Made by a program: the position numbers and the translations under genes
Notes under the pieces: generated by a model
The model's input: the letters and a program-made list of their open reading frames with translations, nothing else
The model's database searches: none
What the model was told of the DNA's origin: nothing
In this document: piece by piece, positions 35,901-43,740 of the stretch
Position numbering within the stretch: position 1 is the stretch's first letter
How the letters are laid out: every line of letters begins with the position of its first letter
Assembly: GCA_963855995.1 (NCBI GenBank)
Contig: OY979723.1
Location: 501,001 to 565,000 of the forward strand
Direction of reading: 5' to 3'
DNA length: 64,000 nt
Source: Muricea muricata
Lineage: Eukaryota > Cnidaria > Anthozoa > Malacalcyonacea > Plexauridae

Positions 35901-38900
35901 TCGTGTCTACCTTTTTCAACATCAACACAGTGTGAATACACAATCAAAAACTCCTCATCTATCGTGCTTTTTATGGCTGTCGTACAGTAGTTATTAGTAT
36001 TGATGAAGAAAAACCCAACAGATCTGACGTAATCTCTCAAGCACACGGATGAAGCCGAGTTGAAAATGTATATTTTGACGTTTTAATTGTTTGCCATTGG
36101 GGGGGGGGGAAGGGGGGGGGGGAAGAACATCAAAATAAACCACCTAAGGTGAGGAAGTCGGACCCCATGAATTTACTATATTCTACAAGAGAATCTCGTT
36201 CTCAACTTTCTCAAAGGTTTAGTGTAGAGCATATTCAAGCACTCTTGATGGCACTCGCAAATCAGTTAACCTTGGTGACTTTATTGCACACGGTTTACAA
36301 GAGCGAGGGGTGTGAATGGTTTTCTGGACAGCTTGGGGAAGGGTGATTAATACTAGAGCTTAGTTGTAATAATAATTATATAATGGTGTTTTCCAAAGCA
36401 GAACAAATACAAATTAACCGGCATGTAAACATGAGAAATACGTGTTAAGAGTTTGTGGAGAATTGAATAAATCCTGCTATCAATGCAGAAATAATCTCTG
36501 AGATATGTGTCATTTATGCTTCAGGTCACGCCTAAACCATAGTTGCAATTGCTAAGCTTCCCGAAAGGTATTAATAATTCATGAATGGAGAGCAAGCAGA
36601 GGAATAACATTGCCTGAAGGATTTAATGATGAAAATGTTTTGCCATATACAGCCTAGCGTTGTTTGCACTGTATGTACACCAAATTGCAAAATTACAGCA
36701 AATATTTGGTTTGTGACATTAATGGCAGACTTACACCGTACAACGTTTGCTTAGAACTGTCTCATGCAATTCTCGTAATCTTTTAAAGCAAGCTTTCAAA
36801 GACCACAGCTTTTCGTGTTACATATATCGAACTTCAGTAGCGAGTTGTGCGGTTGACTTACAACGTACAGTTTGAGTTGTAAGCGAGCTGTCTGTGGCAG
36901 TTGTAAAACTAGCATGGCGTAGGTGAATGATGTCATTGTCAATATAGTACACCAACAAACACGGGAGCAAACAGACTACGTCATGCTCTATATACAGTGA
37001 TCACATTTTCCAGTTTGTTTTAATACTGCGCATGAAGGAACCTCATTATATGTTGTGCACCATATAAGCGATGAAAGACGGACAGATTAACAAGCAGTGT
37101 CTAATGTAAGCAATTATACAGTACATACAACGAGTACAATCCTATTAATTTCGCTCCTGGACGGCGCCGTAAAGGCATTAATACATGCTGATGTAAATCC
37201 AATCTCGTAGCGCTCGTCAGTGAGATGACATCACAAATATACAAAGCACTTATGGACGATGGCCAAAATATATATTACGGGGTGTTTGCAGTCTGGCGTT
37301 CGCGCCAAAACCAATATCATTTTGAAGTGTTGTTGTGGCTTTGAAGAGAAAAACACTTGCTTGACACTTTGAGCACTTATCAAGGAAACCAGGCGATTGC
37401 TATGAGTAGTAGAAACAAGCTCAATATTTTCAATGCTACATATAATGCAAGTAAATAAATGTCTGTACTGTGTTGTGGTAATAAAATAAATTTTTAATAA
37501 TTCTGAGCATAAACGAGACTTAGCATGACCAGCAACTCTTATGGAAGCGTCTGTCGAGACGTTAATGCCCCAGAAAACCTACTGTGTTTACAAACTGCCA
37601 AGTCTCCTAGTTTACGATCACATATTTTGCACTGTACAGCACGCCGGTGTAATGCTAGCCAATAAAAAAGCGCGCTCAATCACAAGCCCTGCTGATGTTG
37701 CATCTCGCGGTCTCCTCACGAACGACGCCATAGGAATTGTTTTGAAAATCGCCTTGCGATGGTTAGATAAATATTATGTGCCGCGTGCAGTTTGTGCGCT
37801 ATAGTACGCTTTTCACGCGTGTTGTGGTTGCCGGTGTATACACTCACGTTACTATGAAAAGAGAAGTTTAGCCTCAATGAAGCTCCTCGTCGATTGCGTC
37901 AGGCATCTCGCCACCCCCTTCACTATCCCTCTTACTTTCTTTTGTCAACCATTGCAGGATTGACCTCTCTAGTACCATTGTCTCAATTATCGCTCGAACC
38001 ACAGCTACAAACTTCAATTAAAGTTTTAGTCAACCCGTACGAAAGTTAACAAGATAATTCTTGCAAGTAAAATTAATTTCTTTGTTCCCCTCGAAATGCT
38101 GATTGAGCGACGCACTTTATGTTAATGAGCTTGCCTTCCAAGCTAAGCAGATCAAGTCGGGTTCTGACGTCATAACCTTAGCATAGTTCTGTCGAGACAT
38201 AAAATTCTGACTGTCAATTGAAAACTGACTTATTGCGCCAATTAGAAACTGTGCAATGTGTAAGCTAATTTTCTAAATGAAAACGAGTGGACATAGAGGG
38301 GAACTTCATGAATATTAAATAACACATTGGAACTGTAAAAAAATGTAAATTTTTTATGTTGATAAATTAGTTGCTAATGTTGTCTGTGCAGGCCGAGGTC
38401 ATTTGTCTGGGTGGAGTTTTCTGTTTCAAGAGATCACTGTAATCTACCGTGTAACTACTTAATCTAATGCGCTGAATTGACAAACGAGGCATTTTTATTT
38501 AGATATGACCCGTAGGAGTTACGAAGCATAAGACAGTTATATGTGCTTACCAAGTCCACAGTGCCAGCTCCCAGGTTTTGATATCGTTGCTAAATGGTTT
38601 GTGATCATATGACGGGTATCATTTGGCTCTGTTTCATCTAGGCCAGGATTATTTGGTTTCAATGGCTGGATAAGATATACTCCATCGCGTGTTTTAAATG
38701 CTCCTTTCTGAAATCATAAATCAAATGCATCGATTGATTGTAGCAAATGTGACAGAACATATGTATACGGTAAGAACTGATTGGCTAGTGTAGGTAGTGC
38801 AGCCAAGAGTACACGAAAGATATAGGTTCTTTCTCTATCTGAAACGATAATAGAATTCGACGTTTTGAAGGAAGGACCTTCGTCGAGAGGCTCTGAAGTT

Positions 38901-41538
38901 TGCCTTACAGTTTTCGCATACGATACTTCGCATACGATACGTCGCATACGACCATGGTTCGTACAGATGAATGAAAGTAAAATTAAAGAAGGTTTTAAGG
39001 CCACATGTCAGGAAATTCAAGGGCTGAAATAGGTTGTTAAATAATGCTCTAACAGCAACCAAAATAAATTTGAAACAGATTTAGAAGTGATGAGCATTTG
39101 ATTTTCGATGTAAAAAATGTCCAGAAACCAATGCAAGAAGAATTCAAGTACTTCTTTATAAGTTCAAGGAATTTTAAGGTTATTGAATTCAAACTCTATT
39201 GAACTTCCGTTTGCACTTAAACTGCCTGTGGTCTCTGCTTAGTCTCAAGTACCCATGGCCACAATCGCATAACAGGGAGAAAAAAAAAACTCGTCGGAAA
39301 TCCCAGGCTGACAAGCGTCATGCTGCGAGCCAATGAATAATTGGTTCTATCGTCTGCAGCGATTTACTATAGATTAGCAGATACCATTGTCAAATAGGAA
39401 ATACGGACAGTAGCTTTAAGCCAAAATGCATACAAAAATATTTACATTTATTTGATGTACATGTATGAAAAACACGGGATTTTCAACGCGGATTTCATGC
39501 CGGAAGCCCAGGTGTAATCATGCAATATCCCGCGGAGTAAAGACCAAAGAATGACCCCAAATGTTCGCAGAAAAATATGGGTCGGGTGAAAATTTGTAAA
39601 TTTCATAAAATAACTTTATATGTACTAGTCTGTTCTTGATTACCACTGTCTTTTTCGAAAGAAGAGTTTAAGAGTCGTGTTGTTTTTTTAACAGCATGTG
39701 CTTTGGGTAATTTGTCAAAACTGTAAGAAAAAACTTTTCATATGTGACTGAGGTTAAATTATTGCCAGACAACTGCATATTGCCAAAGTAGACCCCACTC
39801 GTAGCACAGTATTTCCACATAATTAAGTGGCTGTTAGTCTCTTTCAAGAACAAATATTCGAACCCAACACCTCATGGTAACACAAAACGTTCGTATTACA
39901 AATACAGTTCCTTCAAAGATATTTCTGACCACCCGAAGGCGCAAGTTAAATACTCCATAATGGTCCATAATTTGAAAAACGAAACCAAACCGATGTTTCT
40001 GATAATTTTGTTCTGACAAGATATCTATAATTCACCTTTGTCACCCGAGCTTTTTAATCATCTGCAATGTGTACGTTACGGTGATATAGTTGAATTTGTA
40101 GTCCAAAGAGGACGGTTGCCGATTGATCATTGATTCAAAACTGTTAGTGCTATCCAGACATCAAAGCGAGTCAAAAACACGGCATGCAGAAATGTACACG
40201 AAGCGGAAACTGGACTGGAAGTCATATTGCGCTCCAACTGTGAAATAGACTGAGTTCTGGAGTTGGCCATCTCCTAGTCTATGGTGACAAATTTTCATAG
40301 CATCGCGCATAACATTCAAAACAGCGCAAATAGTTAGAAACTGAACGTGTTTTATGCAAATCGCAGCATATAATCGGCACACAGCAAAGCTGGTCCAATG
40401 ATGCCTCAGAAGTGACCGCTTTCACACACACACATACGAAGGGTCGAGGCAAAGTCAAATTACAACCATCTGCGTAAAATGCGGCCAATTGGCGCAAGTG
40501 ACGAGCGCAAAATATGCAAGTTTCACATGAACCGGAAATAGAGGGCATTTCTTGCGTCCTGTGCTGAAAACTCGACTAAAATGCAAGTAATATCGCGCAC
40601 AAATATGGCAAAATCCTAGAACACGAATAGCCGATCACAAAACGCGTCAAAAGTAGGTTGCATGAACTTACTATGCCACTACAGAGGTCAAACACGGCCG
40701 ACGATGCGGAATCGTTGTCCACCCTGCCCCGATAAAAACAATGTGATAGATCAGCGCCAGACGGAATTAATTCAGAATGACCACCGGAGAAATGTTCAAC
40801 AGTAAATGAAGGTGCGATGAAACTTCTTTCTGGTTTTAGAACGAAGTGCATCAGTTTTCCAAACGCTGTTAAGTTGTAGCGAATCTCCTGCTCGTGATTT
40901 CTTTGGGTAAAAGATAGGAAATGAGTTGAACTGCGAACTGTTGTATTTGTTGTGCTTCTCTGGGGCGTTGTGACATCGACTACACGTAGATCATTTGTCT
41001 TCGCGGCCGCTTCTGCAAATCAAAGCAAAATAATAATAATTTGCAGACAGGTAGATGACAGAGAAATTAACAAATAACTTTATTCAAAGGAATTTTAATT
41101 TACATTGATAGTAAAATTATATCGCTATGGTTGATTCTGTACCTGACATACTATTTCTCCGACCTGTTTGACCCACATGCAAACTGAATTTCAACAAAGA
41201 TAGGTAGACATCATAATACAACATCCCAAAGATATGAATCTGTTTCTATGTAACTTGTACTTCAATTGTACGCACTAAATCCTGTTTACAAATGACTTAT
41301 GTTTTGATACAGTAATTTAACGAGGGTTAACATATCAGATTATTACATGCAGGAGTCTGTACGAGCTAATTTGTAACATTCCTACAGCTAACAGATTTTT
41401 AACGCGTTAAGATTACAAAAATTGTCTATAAGGTCACTTACCATCGTTCGCGAGTACTTGCTCACTGAGTGCGGGATTTGAAAGGAAAGCGGCGAACTGA
41501 AGAAGGTAAAACCATGTGGTGGTAGATGCCAGATCCAT
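19378..41538 (-). CDS. ADAMTS9: GON-domain ADAMTS metalloprotease (ADAMTS9/20, GON-1 group), complete, 41 exons
   Basis: Forty-one exons join without a frame conflict into 5946 nt: 1981 residues plus stop, close to human ADAMTS9 (1935). Domain order: signal peptide, prodomain, zinc metalloprotease, disintegrin-like, TSR1, Cys-rich, spacer, 16 more TSRs (17 in all), and a C-terminal GON domain that defines the ADAMTS9/20/GON-1 group. Known members are secreted or cell-surface proteases that cut matrix proteoglycans and act in morphogenesis and ER-to-Golgi transport. Exons with 4-digit-plus coordinates are listed in the domain entries. Splice sites are nearly all GTRAGN/AG; donors GTTAGT (exon 21) and GTTTGT (exon 33) are weaker. 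Introns hold many repeats. It is convergent with ZnT1. ADAMTS9 against ADAMTS20 cannot be decided, as both are probably vertebrate duplicates of one ancestral gene. Confidence 0.95.
21174..28185 (-). CDS. ADAMTS9: ADAMTS exons 20-35: TSR2-TSR17 array
   Basis: Exons: 28185-28059, 27608-27398, 27259-27083, 26677-26510, 25437-25222, 25132-24968, 24894-24730, 24654-24454, 23907-23737, 23482-23309, 22955-22782, 22666-22496, 22382-22200, 22091-21921, 21570-21400 and 21315-21174 (residues about 852-1780). Exons 22-34 are all phase 0 at both ends, 165-216 nt, and each begins exactly at the first Cys of a CSxxCGxG-type motif (C-L in exon 26), so each repeat is split between two exons. Exons 24 and 27 carry about 10-14 extra residues between repeats. 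The array probably governs matrix and substrate binding. Confidence 0.93.
21659..21896 (+). repeat. 114-bp repeat family, array A (ADAMTS intron 33)
   Basis: About two units. The unit on this strand reads CTAAACTAACTTTATTTATA, then GGATAGCTCTATCAG, then GTAAGGATCATCTC and TACAGGAGGAAACC. Confidence 0.8.
23152..23225 (+). mobile_element. tRNA-derived SINE fragment (ADAMTS intron 29)
   Basis: A-box-like TAGTTCAGCCAGCAGAGC at 23152-23169 and B box GGTTCGATTCC at 23196-23206, correctly spaced for RNA polymerase III. The body does not fold as a full tRNA and lacks a clean acceptor stem, so I call it a SINE head and not a tRNA gene. Confidence 0.6.
23940..24425 (-). repeat. 114-bp repeat family, array B (ADAMTS intron 27)
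   Basis: About four units, reverse orientation to array A. Units open with GGTTTCCTCCTGTAGTAACA and end in AAAGTTAGTTTAG. Local loss of parts of units is visible near 24260 and 24370. Confidence 0.8.
25448..25685. mobile_element. 238-bp element with about 60-bp terminal inverted repeats (ADAMTS intron 23)
   Basis: The left arm begins CGTCAACTGAGGGTTAACA and runs through GGTCTATCTGTAG and GGAGAAGATCAC. The right arm is its reverse complement, ending GTTGACG. The middle, about 110 bp, is AT-rich. MITE-like; starts 10 bp from the exon 24 acceptor. Confidence 0.75.
26318..26472 (+). repeat. Compound microsatellite of GAT/ACTGAT type (ADAMTS intron 23)
   Basis: ATGATG, ATACTG and GATAGTGTTAGT units alternate for about 150 bp. 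The longer unit ATACTGATAGTGTTAGT occurs at three places, so the array grew by duplication of a larger block. Confidence 0.75.
26728..27066 (-). repeat. 114-bp repeat family, array C (ADAMTS intron 22)
   Basis: Three units, reverse orientation. It ends only 17 bp from the donor of exon 22, so it reaches the splice site region. Confidence 0.8.
27700..27956. repeat. Dispersed repeat of the ACTTGTTGCAA type (ADAMTS intron 20)
   Basis: Holds TCAAGTTGCAACAAGTC, AACTTGCAGCAAGCCTGT, GGATAACAAGTCTTGAC and similar imperfect units. Matches 32140-32375 and 16838-17130. Confidence 0.65.
28336..29334 (-). CDS. ADAMTS9: ADAMTS exons 17-19: spacer domain, start of TSR2
   Basis: Exon 17 29334-29197, exon 18 28719-28550, exon 19 28462-28336 (residues 707-851). 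[19 protein letters not shown] and LNGGYYI are spacer signatures; IVYSYLQP closes it and [11 protein letters not shown] starts TSR2. Exon 17 has an unusual basic run KRRRRHR (739-745). Intron 17 holds a (CCACA)n array and is itself open in frame (see findings). Confidence 0.92.
28781..29155. repeat. (CCACA)n pentanucleotide microsatellite, about 75 units (ADAMTS intron 17)
   Basis: Unit CACCA on plus, TGGTG on the gene strand. The uninterrupted part runs about 28796-29112 (over 60 units); small breaks lie at 29111-29120 and 29150. The plus strand has no G in this tract apart from one near the end, so the two strands are fully skewed. Confidence 0.97.
29436..29956 (-). CDS. ADAMTS9: ADAMTS exons 14-16: cysteine-rich domain
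   Basis: Exon 14 29956-29854, exon 15 29762-29638, exon 16 29556-29436 (residues 591-706). Motifs: [49 protein letters not shown] and [13 protein letters not shown], in family order. Confidence 0.93.
30010..30312 (+). repeat. 114-bp repeat family, array D (ADAMTS intron 13)
   Basis: About two and a half units, same orientation as array A, with an extra TATT step near 30180. Confidence 0.8.
30376..30743 (-). CDS. ADAMTS9: ADAMTS exons 12-13: central thrombospondin repeat (TSR1)
   Basis: Exon 12 30743-30601, exon 13 30439-30376 (residues 522-590). WSPWS offers a C-mannosylation site and CSRTCGGG an O-fucosylation site (C-x-x-S/T-C-x-x-G). The exon-13 end begins the Cys-rich domain. Confidence 0.92.
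30800..30960. repeat. GAGAGTTGAGAAGCGAG-type repeat, with local 20-bp tandem units (ADAMTS intron 11)
   Basis: Three 20-bp units of GAGTTGTGCATGTTGCATGA lead into GAGAGCTGAGAAGCGAGAG and an ATGTCTTGGTCAGAGGAG segment. The later part matches 60420-60720. Confidence 0.65.
31021..31457 (-). CDS. ADAMTS9: ADAMTS exons 10-11: disintegrin-like domain
   Basis: Exon 10 31457-31319, exon 11 31131-31021 (residues 438-521). PCRLLWCTS and the [12 protein letters not shown] ending are typical of the ADAMTS disintegrin-like module, a substrate-contact domain that does not bind integrins in known members. Confidence 0.92.
31510..31870 (+). repeat. 114-bp repeat family, array E (ADAMTS intron 9)
   Basis: Three units, same orientation as array A. 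It lies in the intron just after the Met-turn exon. Confidence 0.8.
31938..33791 (-). CDS. ADAMTS9: ADAMTS exons 4-9: furin site and metalloprotease domain
   Basis: Exon 4 33791-33571, exon 5 33203-33120, exon 6 32985-32864, exon 7 32760-32720, exon 8 32506-32401, exon 9 32081-31938 (residues 199-437). RSRR at 225-228 is the likely proprotein convertase site. The catalytic motif HELGHVFNIGHD spans exons 8 and 9 (His 385, 389, 395 bind Zn; Glu 386 catalytic). VMAPS gives the Met-turn (Met 412). All key residues are present, so the enzyme should be active. Confidence 0.95.
32140..32375. repeat. Dispersed repeat of the ACTTGTTGCAA type (ADAMTS intron 8)
   Basis: Same degenerate units as 27700-27956, including AACAAGCCTGTGGATGACAA and TCTGTTGACAACTTGCAAC. 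It ends about 25 bp from the exon 8 donor. Confidence 0.65.
33235..33555 (-). repeat. 114-bp repeat family, array F (ADAMTS intron 4)
   Basis: Three units, reverse orientation, ending about 15 bp from the exon 4 donor. Confidence 0.8.
35233..35299. repeat. 18-bp palindromic triplet plus adjoining palindrome
   Basis: Three units of ATGTTATAGTAACATAAC (middle one ends AAG) at 35233-35250, 35251-35268 and 35269-35286. Each is partly self-complementary. GTTGCTTCGCAAC follows directly, a second hairpin. Confidence 0.8.
36099..36122 (+). repeat. G11-AA-G11 homopurine run
   Basis: Two runs of eleven G split by AA, inside ADAMTS intron 3. C-rich in the transcript, so any quadruplex would be in DNA only. 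Confidence 0.85.
38551..41538 (-). CDS. ADAMTS9: ADAMTS exons 1-3: signal peptide and prodomain
   Basis: Exon 1 41538-41442, exon 2 41012-40672, exon 3 38707-38551 (residues 1-198). The ATG opens a hydrophobic leader ([18 protein letters not shown]) with likely cleavage near residue 25. Exon 2 gives the ADAMTS pro-domain motif HCFYRGRV and AVFDLCSGI. Exon 3 gives DGVYLIQPL and a cysteine-switch-like KPGSWHCGL (Cys 196) that would hold the zyme inactive. Confidence 0.92.
38708..40671 (-). other. ADAMTS intron 2
   Basis: 2-kb intron. Contains the dispersed repeat at 38775-38900, with three short CGCATACGATAC units at about 38917-38950. Nothing else recognised. Confidence 0.6.
38775..38900. repeat. 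Dispersed repeat, related to 14310-14420
   Basis: Shares AGTACACGAAAGATATAGG, TTCTTTCTCTATCTGAAACG and a GACGTTTTGAAGGAAGGACC segment with the copy in ZnT1 intron 1. Confidence 0.55.
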
Positions 41539-42529
41539 TGGTACGTTTGGATGGTGACCAGTTCTGTCGCTGTGTTGCGGATCTTACGAGCAGTGTACTT
41601 TGGAGTGCAACACCAGCTAGTGAGGTTTATTTGGGTGTCTAGCTTGACTGATTTGACTGATGAAGTCGAGAGTTGTAAGGGTTACACGGCAGGTCGGCCC
41701 CTGAGGGTATGCAGGTATCTGGCCAATCAAAACAACGTCTTGAGAAAAGCACGGCGTGCGAAACAACGGCGCTCCTAGAAGATAAACCAAACTGAGTCGG
41801 AACACACGTGAGCAAGAATGCCCTGACTAAACTGGCAAAAACTGATGGCTCAAATACATGGATTGCAAAAAAAAGAACCTAATTTACCAGGTCAGTTTGC
41901 CATCTTAAGATTACAGTTAAATTAGCCGCAGCTGGCGACGAACAACGTCACAGTTGACCTGGATTTCACTGTGGACTCACGCGAAGACGGAGTAGCCAAG
42001 TTATCCCGGTCTTCAGTTAATAGTTCCAACTCGAAAAAAGAAAATAAACACGTGTATTTGTTTTGTGGATTTGTGTTGCCGGATTTCCATTAATACAAAT
42101 AATATTTCTATGAGAAAATAAACAATGATGTCGAGGCTACGGGTGACTCATCTTCGGCGCAAATGTTAAGATCTTTTTGTGAATTTTAGTTAACAAACAG
42201 TATTTCCTAGTTCGTTTATCTTGCGAAGACAAAGCCCGGGAAACAATGTGTTTTTTTTTGGGTTTGTCTATCTTCGGGGAACGTTGTTGGGGAAACTGGC
42301 TTAAAACTTTTGCATAGTGAAAAATCCACGATTTCAAATAGACAGTCCAGGTCATGTTATATCACTCTTCGCAGTTATTGTGTATATACGAAATGATGTA
42401 CTGTAGATTGAGAGACACGATAAACATCAAGGTAGTTTTATCGTCGTGTCAGTGTATGGTTCATTTCACACCTGATTAACGATGATAAGCGGCTCTGATG
42501 TTCCAATCACTGTGTAAATAACTGCACAG
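41539..42529 (-). promoter_or_regulatory. Presumed ADAMTS promoter and 5' UTR region
   Basis: Placed only by position upstream of the ADAMTS start codon. No TATA box or other element could be assigned. The short plus ORF at 41551-41778 has no support. Confidence 0.3.
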
Positions 42530-42870
42530 ATCAGTCAGTTCTAAACTGGTCACCTTGGAGGTATAGCAGAGGTGATTTGCTGTCGATTCAGTGATACAAC
42601 AGGAGGAAGCCTAAACTAAACTACCTTTATTTATACTGGATAACTCTATCAGTTCTAAACTGTTCTTCCTAGAGGTCCAGTGGCAGTAAGGATCATCTTT
42701 TATTGATCCAGTCTTACTACAGGAGGAAACCTAAAGTAAACTAACTTTACTTGTACTGGATAGCTCTATCAGTTCTAGACTGTCCTTCCCAGAGACCCAG
42801 TAAGGATCATCTCTTATTGATCATCCATTATTGATCCAGTATGGAAATCTGTAAGGTCTCAAATATCTTT
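42530..42870 (+). repeat. 114-bp repeat family, array G (upstream of ADAMTS)
   Basis: About three units, same orientation as array A, about 1 kb upstream of the ADAMTS start codon. Units are more diverged at both ends. Confidence 0.75.
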
Positions 42871-43667
42871 CCTCGAGGTTTAGCAAGAGTGATGTCTTAT
42901 TGTTCCAAGGCTCAATATTTATTTGTGAAAGATGTGTGATATTATTCTAGTGACCCAGTTGTCTAAACCAACACATCGCTTTATTTGATGTTCCCTACCA
43001 CAATGACAGAATGTTATACTCACGAAGGAGCGAATATCCGGATCCAAACGAGCAATAGGCAGGTATTATTATCATTTAGTTTATTTTTACCCAGACACTT
43101 GCACTGAGTTGCAGCTGGAGGAAATCACTGATATGTTACCAGTGAGCAAATCTTAGCAGCGTTTTACTAAACCGTGAGCGAGTCATCCACCAAAAGTACA
43201 TCGTATTCCACTTAAAATCGAAACCGAAAACACTGAAAAAATTTTCACAAGAGAATGCACGGCAATTTACGACATCTTCACTTTTTAGACTCGAGTTACT
43301 ACGTTAAACAAGCAAAACCTTTTCTGGAATCATTAGCAGATATACCTCCAGGATATCTTAGGATGGAGGTGGTGGTGGAAAACCTTTGGAAAACCTTTTC
43401 CTGTAAGACTAAAGATAGAGGCTTGACAAGTCAAAACTACAGTATAACTCTGACGATATGCTATTAGCAAGGACCAAATGAAGTCCTTTTTATGAAGCGA
43501 TGGAGGCAGCTGCATTAGTTCACGGTCTGTCTCACGTTGCTTTGCCTTTGTCTCGTTATGTGGCGACGCCACGGGACATCAAGATGAACCCGGAGTTCCA
43601 GCAGAACTGTCCATGAGTTGGTCACTTCGCACGCTTTGTACGCATTCAGAAAGAATGCTTTTTAAAT

Positions 43668-43740
43668 CTTAATTACGAAAGGCGCGGCTCAACCTAATCC
43701 ATTCAAAGGCTTTCTAAGGACTTCTCTATATCAGCTTAGA
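43668..43740. repeat. Dispersed repeat, related to 53303-53375
   Basis: Both begin TTACGAAGG, then CAACCTAATC, then AAGGCTTTCTAAG and a CYTCT end. Same orientation. Family not known. Confidence 0.55.

Larger units (their letters stand above)
33792..38550 (-). other. ADAMTS intron 3 (4.76 kb)
   Basis: The largest intron. Contents seen: an 18-bp triple repeat at 35233-35286 and a G11-AA-G11 run at 36099-36122. No embedded gene recognised; the ORF at 37541-37804 has no family features. Confidence 0.6.
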
